DNA of 64,000 bases from Epiperipatus broadwayi (GCA_028023455.1 JAQFVV010012477.1:4607365-4671364), one strand, 5' to 3'. Shown: positions 11,749 through 26,066, numbered from the stretch's first letter. The notes: generated by a model from the letters alone, not told the origin. Translations and numbers: made by a program.

Positions 11749-14580
11749 ACCATTATTAATCCACTGCAGGATGAAGGTCTCTCCAAGTTTAATCCATCTT
11801 CTCCGATCTTTAGCTTCTCTTTTCCACAACACCCCTGCACATTTTCTTATTTCATCCATACATCTCTCATGTGGTCTCTTTCTGGGTCTTTTACAATCTC
11901 TTGGAATCCAGTTTAAAATTTCAATTGTCCATCTATTATCATTTCTTCTAGCAATATGTCCAGCCCAACTCCATTTCAATCTTTTAATTTTTTCAATAAG
12001 GTCAGTAACACCTGTTTGCTGTCTTACCCATACATTGCGTTTTCGATCTCTTCTTGTTACTCCCAACATACATCTCTCCATACTCCTTTGAGTGGTCTGA
12101 AGTCTCTGTATTGCTCTTATATTAAGTGTCCAAGTCTCAGATCCATAAGTAAGAACTGGTAAAACACATTTGTTAAAAACCATTCTTTTCAAACACATAG
12201 GCATATTTCCTTTTAGTATCAAGTTATTTCTACCAAAAGCACTCCAACCAAGTTTAATTCTATGATTAATTTCCTCCATTATGTTTCCATCTGTATTAAT
12301 AATCTGAACAAGGTATTTGTAACTGTTAACTTCTTCTAATTCTTCATAATCAATCTTTATTTTCATACTTTGAGCAAATCGATTAAACATTACTTTAGTC
12401 TTTTTAACATTTATCTTTAATCCTACTTTTCTACTTTCATCTGCTAACTCCTGCAACATTTCCTGCAGCTCTGAAGCATTATTTGCAAAAACATCTACAT
12501 CATCTGCAAAATCTAAATGACTTAAATACTCTCCATTTACTTTCATTCCTTTAGTTTCCCATTTTAATCCACAAAATACTTCTTGCAGCACTGCTGTAAA
12601 AAGTTTTGGAGATATGGAGTCACCTTGTCTTACACCTTTCTCAATGTTGATTTTTCCAGTATCATTATGTAATCTAATTGGTGCTGTTGCATTTTTATAA
12701 ATATTCTTTAAAATATGACAATATCCTGGATCTATACCTTGATGATCCAATGCTTTAATCACTGAAGAAATGTGTGTAGAATCGAATGTCTTTTCATAAT
12801 CTACAAATCCAAAACATAATGACAACTCATATTCATTTGTCCTTTCTATGACTTCTTTCAATACTTGGATATGATCTATTGTACTAAAACCACTTTTAAA
12901 TCCAGCTTGTTCTCTTGGTTGGTGGAAATCCAAAGTTCTCTGTAGACGAGTTGTAATTATCTTGGTAAAATTTTTATATAAAACTGATAAAGAGCTGATA
13001 GGTCTGTAATTTCTAATATCTTCTTTATCACCTTTTTAAAATATTAATATTATTACTGCATTCTTCCAATCTTCTGGTACATCTTAATCATTTAGACATT
13101 TGGTATATAACTTTGCTAAAATTGTTTCTATTTCTTCACCTGCTTCTTTTAATATATCAATTATAATTCCATCATTTCCTGGAGTCTTTCCTTTCTTCAT
13201 ATATTTAATTGCATGTCTCACTTCTTCATTTAAAATTCTTGGCAATTCGGAAGATGTAATAGATATAGGAGGTACTTGTTCTTTATTACTATATAATTCT
13301 TGATAAAAATCTTCTATCAATTTCATGATGTCATCTCTCTTTTTAGTAATAATTCCATCTTTTTTTCTTATTGCAGATATAAATTTCCTACCAATACCAA
13401 AATGTTGTTTAACATTCTTGAGAATTTTATTTTCTTCTACAGCTTTCCTTGCTATTTCACAGTTATACTTTCTTATATCATTTTCAACTCTTTTCCGTAC
13501 CATTTTACAAAATTTGAGATATTCAATTCTTTTTAATACATCATTTTTGTATATCTTCATATTCCTTCTTTTCTTCATAAATTCTCTAGTCTCAGTAGAA
13601 ATTTTATTAGTCAATTGCTGCTTTTTCCTACCAGCTATCTTTGTTGCAGTTTTTAAAAGTGTATCAGTTATTTTCATATTAATTTCATTCAAATCTGAAT
13701 CATGTTCAAAATCTCCTAACACTTGAAACCTATTTGTAAGTTCTAATTTAAATCCATTAGAATGTTTCTGAAGATTAGGAATATCAACTGTAAATATTGT
13801 TTTTCTTAATAATTTTTGTCTCTCTAGTTTTACATTAACACATAACTTACACCTTACTAATCTATGATCACTTCCTGTGTTAAATTTATTAAGAACATTA
13901 CAATCTTGAAATATGTATTTCCTGTTAGTCAAAATATAATCCAATTCTGCTGTACCTTCATTTGGATGCTTCCATGTCCATTTCCTTTTAACATTTTTCT
14001 CAAAAAATGAATTCATAATATAAAGTTTTTCTTTTTCTGCAAACTCCACAAGTCTATGTCCTCTCTCATTTCTATTACCATAACCAAAATTACCTACAGC
14101 AATTTCATCTTTCATTTGTCTACCAATTCTAGCATTAAAGTCTCCCATAACAATTTTAAAATGTTGTTTACTCTGATCAAAAGCCTTTTGTACATCCATA
14201 TAAAAATCTTCTACTACTTCATCACTATGAGAACTTGTTGGGGCATAAGCCTGAATTACTGCATTTGGTATCTGCTATTAAGTTGTATAACTAATCTTGC
14301 AACTCTGTCCGATACACCATCAATCTCCACAATATTGTTCTTCCATTTTTTATTTATAATGAATCCTACTCCACTTGTATTTCCAATATGTGTGCCTTTA
14401 TAATAAAGTAAAATCAATTGTTTCTTCACCTTTTCTTCTAACTTCACAAAGTCCAATAATATCCCATTTAATATAAGACAATTCTTCTTCTAATTCTTGC
14501 AATCTTCCTTCACTTGAAAGTGATCTGCAGTTGTAAGTACCTAAATAAAAAGTTGTCATCAAATGGCAGCCTGGGTCCAC
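11746..14580 (-). pseudogene. RTE endonuclease-reverse transcriptase ORF, lightly damaged
   Basis: The protein would nick chromosomal DNA and copy the element RNA at the nick (target-primed reverse transcription). Apurinic-endonuclease-like motifs appear in order: TYNCRSL and GLCEVRR near 14540-14440, IQAYAPT near 14240, VMGDFNARIG near 14140 and SDHRLVR near 13860. Reverse transcriptase motifs follow: FVDYEKTFDS, GVRQGDSISPKLF, the catalytic DFADDVDVF (12500-12530) and GLKINVKKTK. After these come the conserved YGSETWTL and WAGHIARR of the C-terminal region. Damage is light: one frameshift near 14400, a second near 14260 that restores the frame, and two in-frame TAA codons at 13084-13086 and 13036-13038. 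From about 14258 to 11746 the frame is otherwise open. The family match is from memory of RTE-like animal elements, often mis-annotated as craniofacial development protein 2-like. The clade assignment is inference. Confidence 0.85.
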
Positions 14581-15019
14581 AATCAGGGGATTCTTAGCAC
14601 CCTCCGCCTTCGGCCACCAACTGCTGCCTTGGTTGGTGACTTTACAGCCTCCTGGGAATAAGGGCCATGCTTTATTTTTGTCTGTTATAATTGTATATAT
14701 GTATTGGAAAAATATTTATCATTTACACAAACATTCATTCTGCGTTATCAGGCACTGAGAAGAAAGACCATGGTGTTTCTTGATCTTAAACTCAGAGGTA
14801 AAAAGCCAATAAACTCACCATGCTGGCTAATGTGTGTTGGTGAGCAGCCCATCCATGTTTGTATACTATATGAATAATCACATAGTAATAACAGCTGCAA
14901 TGACAAGAACGTATGGAGTGGACATTAGGAATTTGCCCTGCTCGGTTCCCTTTAAGGCCTCCAAGAGGAATCAAAGGGTCTCCTTTCAGTTAATAGCAAA
15001 CTCCTTTGTTAGTCTATAA

Positions 15020-15225
15020 ATAAGTATGTTTTTTATAGGTGAAGAATAAAACAAGCATATAAAAACTGTAAATCTTCACAGCAAGCCAATTTATCAGCTT
15101 GATAAGTAATGTCTTTTTAACAGTGTTCTTTGAAGATATTCGTTACAGATTTTTGTTCTGTTTATAACTTAAAATGACTATTTTATTTTTTATTCTTTTA
15201 TCTCTCTTCTTTTATGTTTACCTGA
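15020..15225. other. Non-coding flank
   Basis: AT-rich sequence between the RTE 5' end and the decayed satellite; nothing recognised. Confidence 0.6.
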
Positions 15226-15475
15226 ATATCTGCATGTCTTCATACCTACTTAGTTATATATAATAAAAATAAATATAACTGTATATATATACACCTATCT
15301 TTGTATCTAGCTTTATACCTACCTACTATATACATACCTATATCTACTTGCTTCATATTTATCCATTTGTTTAACTATTTAGTTATTTATCTAGCCACAT
15401 TTCTACCGATTTATGTATTTACCTACCTATCTAGTTACATACTCCTTACCAACTTATGTACCTATTTGTATACCC
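15226..15475 (+). repeat. Decayed TCTA/CCTA tetranucleotide satellite
   Basis: Imperfect ctat, ccta and ttat units recur in roughly 4-nt register with many substitutions ('acctacctacta', 'ttacctacctatctag'). It looks like an older relative of the pure satellite 320 bp downstream. Confidence 0.65.
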
Positions 15476-15479
15476 ACAT

Positions 15480-15798
15480 GCTCACCATTACTCATTCTTA
15501 ACATTGCACAACAATAATTACCTTCCTGAGTACAGACTGTTTCTATTCATTATATACAATCACAATGTCAGTATTACTGAATGTAGTGCTGCAGTAATAT
15601 GTGAAGTTAAGAAGATAATGCCAGCACATTTTTCATCATATTACTTTTTTATAAGATAGATAAATTATGAACATGGGCAAAAATATCCAAATATTTCATG
15701 TCTCTAGGTTACTTCACAGGTGAAGATTGCTCATGAAATATAAGAATAATGAGAGACAATAGTGTGAAATTCTTATATCAATGAACAATTGTGATATA
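15480..15798. other. Spacer between two tetranucleotide satellites
   Basis: AT-rich, no gene or repeat recognised. Confidence 0.55.
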
Positions 15799-16875
<1,077 letters not shown>

Positions 16876-16879
16876 CAAT

Positions 16880-18370
16880 ATTAACAAAATCCAAATAAAA
16901 TTAAATTCACTTTATTAATGTTTAAATGACACTAGAATATTATTAATTTAATGATAAATTATATATTTATTGTTTACAGAGTCTTTTACTTAGTGTCTCT
17001 TTCCTTTAGATATGAGAAATTTGATTTTCAGTTCACTTACAAGAAAAAAAATGTCCAAAAATTTATATTAAAACTTTCTATAAGTAAATCAGTAAATTAT
17101 TTTACTCATAATTTCATAATAGAACATAAAGTTTAAGAGAATGATACAGTATTTGAAATAACTCCAGAGATATTTATGTATGCATGAATATTTAATCAAG
17201 ATGGCAACACATCACCACTGTAGCTTTGGAATACTAAGCTTTCTTAATAAACAATCTAACAGAATATTTATTATTTTTCTAATACTATTTAACCTCTAAT
17301 TTAAAGATGCAAAACTTCAAGATATTCAACTTAAGCCAATATCCTTATTAGTTATTATTAATAAGAAATCAAAAGCCATGCAGGTATTTCATTGCTTATT
17401 TCACAATATTTACAAAGACTTTCTGTTACCACATATATTTCTCTAATTGTGTATCCCTATCACTAAATCACAAATTTTGATTATTCTATTGGTTTCTTTC
17501 TACAGGAAATTCATCCATAATGAACCTTATTATTTTTACTTTTGTTAATCTCATAGAATGGATTAAAACACCACTTAAGTATTCTAGTCTTAACTTTGAC
17601 TTCAATAATAAATTCATTAGACAAATATCCTCTATGTTTCTAAAATTCTCCATTTCTTATCAACATAATTTTTCTCTAGCTAAATAGTCTTTGCACGACT
17701 ATCTTTTCAGATATTTGTAATTTCTATTTGTCTTTATCATACATTTCTCAAGTCTCATATGAAAACATTAGAACATTTACTTGTATAAAACACCACTAAA
17801 CCATTGACTATATATTTTATGATTTCAGTAAAAAACTAATTATATATTGAATTTTTTTATTAAAAGAATAATGATAATAATAAGTCATTAGCATAATTAA
17901 TTAAAAAGAAGAATGAATATGACTTCTAGACAGATATTGCTAATGCAATGCTTTGGAAAAAGCCACTACCCAGAAAATAATCTGGAGATGTCATTAGTAT
18001 TATCACCTGTGTCTATTAATATATTACACATACTTCCATCTATTATTCTATAGTTATTTAATATAGATTAGTACTATTAATAAAGATGATTGATTTTGGT
18101 GTAGAATAAATATCATTAAATATTTATTCGTCTTACTTATTACCATCAATCAAAATCCAATCTATCTAAATATGTATACTGGGGATCATATATTTTTTTA
18201 CATGTGTGTAGACATGTGTATAGATTGCTTAAGATGGAATGGACAATGAATAGACTGAAAAATTCTGAGTTCAAATCCCTCTACTTACATAATGATATGT
18301 TTTATAAATTAAAGAGATATATGGGTTATTGGTTATGTTATTTCTCCTTTAATATGCTGCTCTGTATATA
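16880..18370. other. AT-rich non-coding DNA
   Basis: No gene found. A tRNA B-box-like 'gagttcaaatccc' near 18270 has no convincing A box or tRNA fold around it. Confidence 0.55.
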
Positions 18371-18374
18371 TTGA

Positions 18375-19330
18375 TTATTTAAATATTAGTGTTATTACTA
18401 ATTTTACTGGTTCTTTAAAATTATTTGTTAGGTATATTGATGATTGTTTGTTTGTTATACAGGAAGATAAATTGAAGGATTTGTTTGATAAATTTACTAT
18501 TGAGGGGGTTACATTTGAATTTGTTAAATTAAAATTTTTAGGTTTAAGTGTTGATAAAGTTGATACTGTTTTATTTTGTAGTCATTCTATTAAAGCAAAA
18601 AAAATTAAGAAATATGATAATGCCAGACAGTTATCTATCTTTTTCTTATAATAAACTTTCTTCATTAAATTTTTGTTACAGGAATAGAAGACTTAATAAT
18701 TTTGAAAATAATATTTATATTCAGAGAAGTCAATTAGCTCCTGACTATATTGAGTTAGGATATAATCATCAATTTATTAGAAATATTATATTTAATGAAA
18801 AGATCTATAAATTAGTTGATAATAAATATTTAATTGATAGTGTGAATAAAGAGTTTATTTCTCTTCATAGATGACATCAATTAATGAATTGATTTATAAG
18901 AATAATTTTTTATTGGGTGGTATGAAAGTGGCCTGAAAGAAAGGTCTGAATTTAAATTCATTACTAAATAGTTCAAAACAATCAATTGATTGAAAATCTA
19001 TTTCCTGGGGTAATTTATAAGATTCCTTACAGTTGTCATAAAATTTATATAGGTCAGGGTAAATTTAGTTTTAATGAAAGAGTTAAAGTTCATATGAGTA
19101 AAGTTAAAAATAGATATCAAAACTCAGTTTTGTATATTCATGAACTGAATATAGGTCGTAAAATATTATTTGACAATGCAAATATTATTTTATATATATA
19201 AAAGTGAAGAGAAAAGAAGAGTAAAAAAAAACTTTGATAAAATTTTTTAAATCTGGGATCAATCTCATGAAGATTTGATATTAAAGGAAGTTGGTATTTG
19301 CAATGAATGATGGGAAAGCTATTTTGTTTT
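18375..19330 (+). pseudogene. Penelope-like element remnant A: reverse transcriptase end plus GIY-YIG nuclease
   Basis: Penelope-like elements encode a telomerase-related reverse transcriptase fused to a C-terminal GIY-YIG endonuclease. Here a plus-strand frame from about 18375 carries LFVRYIDDCLFVIQ, the catalytic YxDD motif, followed by FLGLSVDK. It shifts frame near 18630 and continues through 18874 ('YRNRRLNNFENN'). A third open segment starting at 18986 holds GVIYKIPYSCHKIYIG, the GIY...YIG signature, followed by a basic stretch with RVKVHMSK where families usually have R-x3-H. Frame breaks near 18630, 18874 and 19201 show it is dead. The N-terminal two thirds of the reverse transcriptase is absent or unrecognisable. 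It differs in sequence from remnants B and C, so it is probably a separate family. Confidence 0.75.
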
Positions 19331-19334
19331 GTAA

Positions 19335-20235
19335 TATACACTGTATTGTATGTTTAGTTTTTCACTTAAAAAGGTTTATTTATTAATAGATGAAACCATG
19401 GCTGCGAAAGAATTTTAGTAAAATTTTGTTATTTTGGCTAGTATTGTAGTGTTATATGATTTCTATTTTATTTATAATTGTTAGTATAGTGTTAGGCAGT
19501 ATTTAGTTTTTATGAAATATTTAGTATAAGTAAGATATATACTGTCTGTAGAATTAGATATTCATTTTTATAAATAAACAATCTTTTTAATGGCTTTTTG
19601 GAAGTTTGAAAAAAGTAAGAAAAAATATATATTCTAAGAAAATTATGCAATAATTAGAATGCGAAAATAATTTATTCATTTTGTAAACTAAATAATATAG
19701 GCGATTTTTTATGGACATTAGAAACTGAAGATAATAAATTATGTTGTAATGGTATAAAAGCACAATATATTATAAATATACATTAAACTTAATAATCAAA
19801 GAAAAATGAATTTAATTGCTATTGTTCCCAATAAATATTACATGACATTTTAAATTTCTCTAGAGAAATAATAAATCGAACAAATTTCAAATGATATGTG
19901 GTAGTATAAATAATATGTGTCCACCTACAGAAGAACTTAAAAAGACCTGATTTGTTGAAATAAAATAATGCTTTAGAGTTCTGTATAATTACTATAAATT
20001 TTTTTATTATAAAACTTCAGAAATAATCAAATTTCAAATATAAAAATAATAGAAACGAAGTTGTTTATTGTTTTGGAATTCATAAAAGATTTGAACACTA
20101 AAAATAACAGAGATTGGTCATGAGCCACAATGTTGGTGTCTGGACTTTGATACTCAGCCAGTGTATTAAACTATATAAAGAAACTTAAATACTACTGACA
20201 CCACACAAGAATTATAAATAAAATAGTGTTAAGTT
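19335..20235. other. AT-rich non-coding DNA
   Basis: Part may be the 3' untranslated region of Penelope remnant A (to about 19600). Nothing else recognised. Confidence 0.5.
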
Positions 20236-21362
20236 TTCAAGTGTCAGATCCATAAATAAGAACTGCTTAAATACATTTACTAAAAATCTTTCTTTTCAAA
20301 CATATAGGCATATTTACTTTTAATATTAAGTTATTTTATCAAAAGCACTTCAACCAAGTTTAATTCTATGATTAATTTCATCCATTATGTTTTCATCTGT
20401 AGTAATAATCTGACCAATGTATTTGTAGTTATTAACTTCTTCTTACTCATCATTATCAATTTTTATTTGCTTCTTCTGAGAAAATCCATTGAACATTACT
20501 TTAGACTTTTTAACATTTATCTTTAATCCTACTTTCTTACTTTCAAATGATAACTCTTGCAGCATTTCCCAAAGCTCTAAAGCATTGTTTTTAAAAACAA
20601 CCACATCACTCCAAAATCTAAATGCTAAATAATTTTCATTTACTTTTATTCCCTTAACTTTCCATTTTAATCATTAAAATACTTATTGCAAATTGCGATA
20701 AAAGTTTTGGAGATATGGAGTCACCCTATCACACATCCTTTTCAATGTTAATCATTTTACTATCATTATGTAATCTAACTGTTGCTGTGGTATATATATA
20801 TTCTTTAGAATATAAATATATATATATATATATATATATTCTTTAGAATATAACAATATCCTGGGTCTTTACTTTGATCAAGAAATACTTATAGAATCAA
20901 ATGCTTTTTTATAATCTACAAATCCAAAGAATAATGGCAAATTATATTCATTGATCTCTTCTATAACTTCTCTCAATAATTGAATATGATCCATTGTACT
21001 AAACCCCCTCAAATCCAGTTTATTCTTTTGGTTGGTTAAAATCCAAAGTTTACTGTAGATGAGTTGTAATTATTTTGGTAAAAATTATATATAGAGTTGA
21101 TAAAAGATTGGCAAGTCTGTAATTTTTAATATCTTCTTTATCACCTTTTAAAAATATTAACACTGTACTGCATTATTCTAATCATCTGGAACATCTTTAC
21201 TGTTTAGACATTTGGTATATAACATTGCCAAAATATATTTTCTATTTATTTTTCTACTTCTTTTAAGATATCGATTATATTCTATCATTACTAGGAGCTT
21301 TTCCCTTCTTCATAAATATAATTGCATGTCTCACTTCTTCATTTAAAATCCTGAGCAATTCA
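20236..21362 (-). pseudogene. RTE-type LINE copy 2, reverse transcriptase region only
   Basis: Base-by-base similarity to 12135-13260 of copy 1 in the same orientation, for example 'gttttggagatatggagtcacc' in both. Many small indels destroy the frame. The copy starts within the C-terminal region (lacking about 400 bp of the 3' end of copy 1) and stops at a (TA)n tract at 21365. It carries an extra TA-rich duplication at about 20793-20850 around 'ttctttagaatata' that copy 1 has only once. Loss of the 3' end is unusual for a LINE, whose truncations are normally 5', and points to a later deletion. Confidence 0.85.

Positions 21363-21364
<2 letters not shown>

Positions 21365-21441
<77 letters not shown>
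21365..21441. repeat. (AT)38 dinucleotide microsatellite
   Basis: About 38 pure AT units that directly abut and interrupt RTE copy 2. Confidence 0.95.
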
Positions 21442-21442
<1 letters not shown>

Positions 21443-21444
21443 GA

Positions 21445-22405
21445 TATAAAAAGATATAAAAATAGTTTAATAATTGTCACAAGGAAGAAACATAAAACTT
21501 TAAGTGCAGTGGATAAAAATAAATAAATAAATTTTCAATGCATTCACAATAGTTTGACAAAAAAGATTTAAATTATTTCAGAAATTTTTTTTTTTTTTAT
21601 ATATTTATTATCTATATCAGTTTAAAATTAATTATTTTCATAGCCTATAAAATTCCTTTTACCATATTACATGTTTGTGTGTTAGGTAAAAAATATTTTT
21701 TAAATATTTCTATAGGAAAAAATAATTCAATTCAAATAACAGGGAAAATATTATTTTATTGTCTAAAATTTTTTTGACATTTAATAATTTTTATTAGTCA
21801 TTTATTAGACTACAGATTATCTAATAATGAATAATATTTCTGTAGTGTAATTTTCACTACATTACTCTTTAGCAAAATAGGGACTGAACTAAAAGACATC
21901 AAACAAATAAAAATTATGCTTACAGACATACATTTCTTCTGCAATTTTTCTTCAGCTCTTGGCAACAACAAAATTAAAGGTCATACTGAAATTTTGAACA
22001 ATTGCATGATTTAAAGACATGCCAGTTTTCTATATCTAACTTATATATAATATATATATAATGATTACTTTATTACTGGTAATATAGTATGGGTGAGCAA
22101 TAATGACATTGGCATATTTATAGTTAGTTTTTTATAAGATATTTGATAGGAAAGTATAAAAAGAATCAAGTAAAAAAGTAAATTTAATCTAATTTTCTTG
22201 ATGGAAAACTTGTTCACAAACGTTACAGAAATAATCTAAATAAATAAATAAAATACTAAAGGTAATTTCAAGAACCTTTTCAAAAATTTCATCTATGTTT
22301 CTGTTTAAAATGAGATGTTTAGAAAATTTTAATATATATATTTTTATTATATTGCTGTCTACATGTAAGCACATACATTGTAAGTGCATGAACTTTAATC
22401 AAATA
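21445..22405. other. AT-rich non-coding DNA
   Basis: No gene or repeat recognised. A short palindromic TA run occurs near 22040-22060. Confidence 0.55.
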
Positions 22406-22407
22406 TT

Positions 22408-22843
22408 TTTGAAGATAAGTATAGATTTAGATATTTGGATAGTTTGTTGAATGAGGATGAAAGAAGTGAAGATGAAGTTAAAAGAAAAATAGCATTTGCA
22501 GAGGAGGCACTTATTGAGAGAAAGAAAATATTTTGTGGACCTTTTAAAAGAGAATTAAAAAAAGATGAAATGCTATGTGTAGAGCATACTATTGTATGAT
22601 TGTGAATTGTGGAGAATGATTCATGCAATTGTGGCCTTTGAGATGTGGACATGGAGAAAGAAGAATGGGAAAAAAATGATAAATGAAGATTTGAAAAGAG
22701 TAAATGAAAAAAGTTTGATTGAGAAAATTAGAAATATAAAAGGAAATTGGATTGGAAATATATTAAGAAGAAAATATAGTTTAATGAAAGATGTTTTGAA
22801 GGAAATAGTAAATGAAATCAAAAAGAAAGGATGGAAAACATAG
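22408..22843 (+). pseudogene. LINE remnant, C-terminal part of reverse transcriptase (second family)
   Basis: Two adjacent plus-strand frames match the stretch after the catalytic core in a common animal LINE type. The first (22408-22600) reads FRYLDSLLNEDERSEDEVKR, corresponding to the YLGS...DG...EI region, then a stop at its end. The second (22590-22843) contains YDCELWRM where families have YGCETW, then VAFEMWTWRK and NWIGNILRRKYSL (family pattern: AFEMW.RR ... WIGHILR). One frameshift separates the two. It is too diverged from the RTE at 11731 to be the same family. A clade name would be a guess. Confidence 0.75.
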
Positions 22844-22919
22844 ACACCAGTATGAGCTGGGCAATGAATTGGTGATATGGCTATTCTCTGGATCTGCCCA
22901 TGGAGCAAATTTCTATTGA

Positions 22920-24105
22920 TGATAATTACACAAGCATAGAAATATGATATAATTTAGTGTTTGTATAATTCAGTTATTAATTCCATTTTAAATCTTTATT
23001 AAAGTAATATATAAGATAACTGAAGCAAAAATTACAAATTCATATTTTTCCCCTAATATAGATTTTTTCATTCTCACATTAAATAATAACCAACTTCGAA
23101 AGTTAAGTTAGTAAAAGTTACAATAAGTCAGTTTTATGAGAATGACTTCTGTAAAGATTTTACACATACACATTTCTAACGAAAAATTAGAATAATTAAT
23201 TACTTTTACATGGAAGATGTATTTATTTTAAGCTACTGTTTTTAACATAAATTATATAATTGACTACATAGAATTAAATACATAATTACCAGTTTATAAA
23301 TTTAAATTTAATAATTCTATACATTAATAATGCTTTAATTTAGTTTCAAATAAATAATGCTTTAATTTAACAACTACTTTCACAATGTCTTCAGTGTCTT
23401 GCAGCATATTTTCATTAAAAAGTCTTGATTACATGTGTGTATGAGTCTGTTTATAAATATTTATGCAGTTTTCATTATTAACTTACTTATAACTTATTAA
23501 AATTTATTTGTGCAATAATTGTAAAAAAAAAATTTCTTGTTTTTATTATTTTTTATTCTGTAAAAAGACATATATATTAAAAATAAAATATATTTTTTCA
23601 ATATATTGAATTAAAAATTTAATTATTATAAAATATTTTTTTTAAAAAAAAGTTGAAATTAAATAAATAAATATGATAATAAAAAGGAATTCAAAATTAT
23701 TGGACACTAGTAATTTAAAAAAACCCAAAACTTTATATATAAATATATAGAAAATAAAATTTGAAATTATTTTATCACATTCTAGTCAAAAAATTCTTTC
23801 AAGTAGACAGATCATATGACCTAAATAATCATGTACCTAATTATTTTTTGTTAGAAAAAAAAATAATGATAAATTGCTTAAGTCACAATTATGTAGCATC
23901 TTATACTTGTGAGTTTTTAAGTAAATCAAAAAGACAGATTATACTTTTGATAATAGTACAGTTTTGAAGATGTGTTAGCTGTTAAATTAAAAAAAAAATA
24001 ATAAATCGATTGTTAAATTTAGAAATAATAAATTCCAATAAATTTTATTAAGAAGCTTTATTTCAATATTTATTTTTTTACTTATCAAAATTGGAAAGGA
24101 ATAAA
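22920..24105. other. AT-rich non-coding DNA
   Basis: Nothing recognised. The short frame at 23761-23967 has no motif, and I regard it as chance. Confidence 0.5.
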
Positions 24106-24110
24106 AATCT

Positions 24111-24609
24111 ATGGTAGATGATAAAATTTTTGAGAATAATGATGGCATTGGTAATGGTAATAACGAATCAAGTAAGAAATGGATTAAACTTTCATATTAT
24201 CCTAGGATTTATAATACTTTAAGGTATAATAAAAATTATATTGATGAGAATATAAATATTGGCTGGTCAAATAGTAAAAATCTTGATCAATTAATAGATA
24301 ATTATAGGTTAAGGGATGATGTACAGTTCAAAAAAGGAATTGTATATAAAATTACATGCAAAATTTGTAAAATGGTTTACTTTGGGCATACTGGAAAACA
24401 ATTAGAGGTAAGAACCAAAGAACATAACAATGCTATTAAAAGAAGAGATGATAGGTCTGCATTATATATTTACTTTGAAATATGGCCATAGAATAGATGC
24501 TACAAAAAGTATTAAATATTTAAATTTCATCAAAGATCCAAAAAAAAGAGACAAATATATGAAACATATTATATTAAAAAAAATTGACAAATTGTATGAA
24601 TATTTATAA
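24111..24609 (+). pseudogene. Penelope-like element remnant B: GIY-YIG endonuclease domain
   Basis: A plus-strand frame (24111-24491) contains KWIKLSYYPRIY, the linker segment before the nuclease in Penelope proteins. It then has GIVYKITCKICKMVYFG (GIY and YIG elements with the Cys pair typical of the animal branch) and VRTKEHNNAIKRRDDRSAL (R...EH...SA). A frameshift near 24460 moves the remainder ('YGHRIDATKSIKYLNFIKD') to another frame that ends at 24609. The reverse transcriptase is missing, so this is a 5'-truncated copy. The sequence to about 24940 may be its 3' untranslated part. Confidence 0.8.
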
Positions 24610-24699
24610 GACTTCTACAAATTTGGTTAATAATTGGTTGATTAAAAATGAATGGAAAATTATGTAAATAATTGTATAAAAATGCATGTAATATTGTTT

Positions 24700-26066
24700 A
24701 ACATAATGTTATGATATAATTAATTCTTTTGTAATTATTGAATTTATATATGAGAATTTTGATATGTCTTAACTATTTATATTATTATTGTTTGTTTTAA
24801 TTCCATTATTGGACACTGGATGGTTTTATATCAGGTGATTCATCAACATTAAATAGATGAAATTTGAAAAGGGCACCAAAGCAGGTGCTGGAAAAAAGCT
24901 TTTTAATATATAAAATTATTATTTGATTATATAGCTGTTGTAAAGAATTATTATTATTTTTTGATTATTTTTTTACTTATAATGTGGATAATGATGAGAT
25001 GCACTTAACATTGTTGTACTTTGGTTCAATTCAGTGTGTTTCCTTTTCTCAGCAGTTTTTTTGTAAATTTTCATAATAATAAAAATTTGGGAACTTCCTG
25101 TCACAGAATATTATACAATAGACTATTTCTAAAGGTACAGAATCCTGCCCTTCCAAAATGTGTTTGTTAATGGTCAAGATATAATTGCACACTATCAACA
25201 TGAATAAAATTTAAATATTATATTTATATATTTTCAATTTTCTTTTAATAAGTTAACCTCTTTCACAAAAGGAAATAAATTGTAAATATTGGAATCAACT
25301 TTTCCAAAATAATTTCTTCTTTTAAAATAACAATAAACATTTTTTTGGCCATCAAAACAGTAGATTTATCAAAAGGACAGGCTGCCATTTTGGTTTACTT
25401 GAAAACTCACAGATACTAGCATTTGTTAAGTATTGCCATTCTTTTTCTTTATTTGTTTCATAGTGAGAAATTGTCTAAGTTTTTTTCTCTTTAAAGGATA
25501 AAGACTGTTTGGTCTTTTATATAAAGCAATTTAATAAATCATTATTTTCAAAAATGTATTGGCAACAATGTTTTTCAAGTATAGATCATTTAGTGCAAAA
25601 TAATTTACATTTTATAGTTTTAATTAAGCTTTTTATATTATATATTATAGTATTTTCATTGAAAAACTAACATTTTGAATCATCTAGAATAGGTGTAGAA
25701 TAATAAGATCCCATCTGTAGATATTTTATTACAAAAAATTACACAAAAACTTCTCATCATTGTGCAAAATCCTCAAAATTCTCCTTATCCTGTTTAGTCA
25801 GTAACTTTAATAAACATCACAGTAATCTCCAGTATGTTAATATATGGTGTAACTATAAATTATAAGATTTAAAAAATTGCAATATAAATTATAATAATGT
25901 AAAATATAAATTAATTATAAAATTTATTCAATTAACTAAATAAAAACAAGCAATAATTATAATACTTTACAGATGCTTAGCCAGTTTTTCAATATCATTT
26001 ATTTCAAATTAAAAATAGCCAACATTGTAATAATATTCTTATTTGATATCTGTATTTCTTTAAAGT
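24700..26066. other. AT-rich non-coding DNA
   Basis: No gene, RNA or repeat recognised on either strand. Confidence 0.55.

Larger units (their letters stand above)
11731..15000 (-). mobile_element. RTE-type LINE, near full length (copy 1)
   Basis: A 3.27-kb non-LTR retrotransposon on the minus strand with 5' region, endonuclease, reverse transcriptase and a 3' trinucleotide tail, close to the usual 3.2-3.3 kb of RTE elements. The 5' untranslated part (about 14580-15000) is supported because the fragment at 45852-46710 keeps similar sequence up to 'gacattaggaatttg' in this copy. The 5' edge is therefore approximate. The 3' end is the (TCA)6 tract at 11731-11748 followed by an A/T run. I could not find a convincing target-site duplication. 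Three further pieces of the same family lie at 20236-21362, 44035-44430 and 45852-46710, all on the minus strand. Confidence 0.85.

Noticed and set aside
11689-14403. Several plus-strand frames across the RTE element
   Set aside because: They are antisense shadows of the minus-strand endonuclease-reverse transcriptase frame, which has the conserved motifs.
18270-18285. tRNA B-box-like 'gagttcaaatccc' as a tRNA or SINE
   Set aside because: No matching A box at proper distance and no acceptor stem could be drawn. The similar words near 61204 and 62327 fail the same test.
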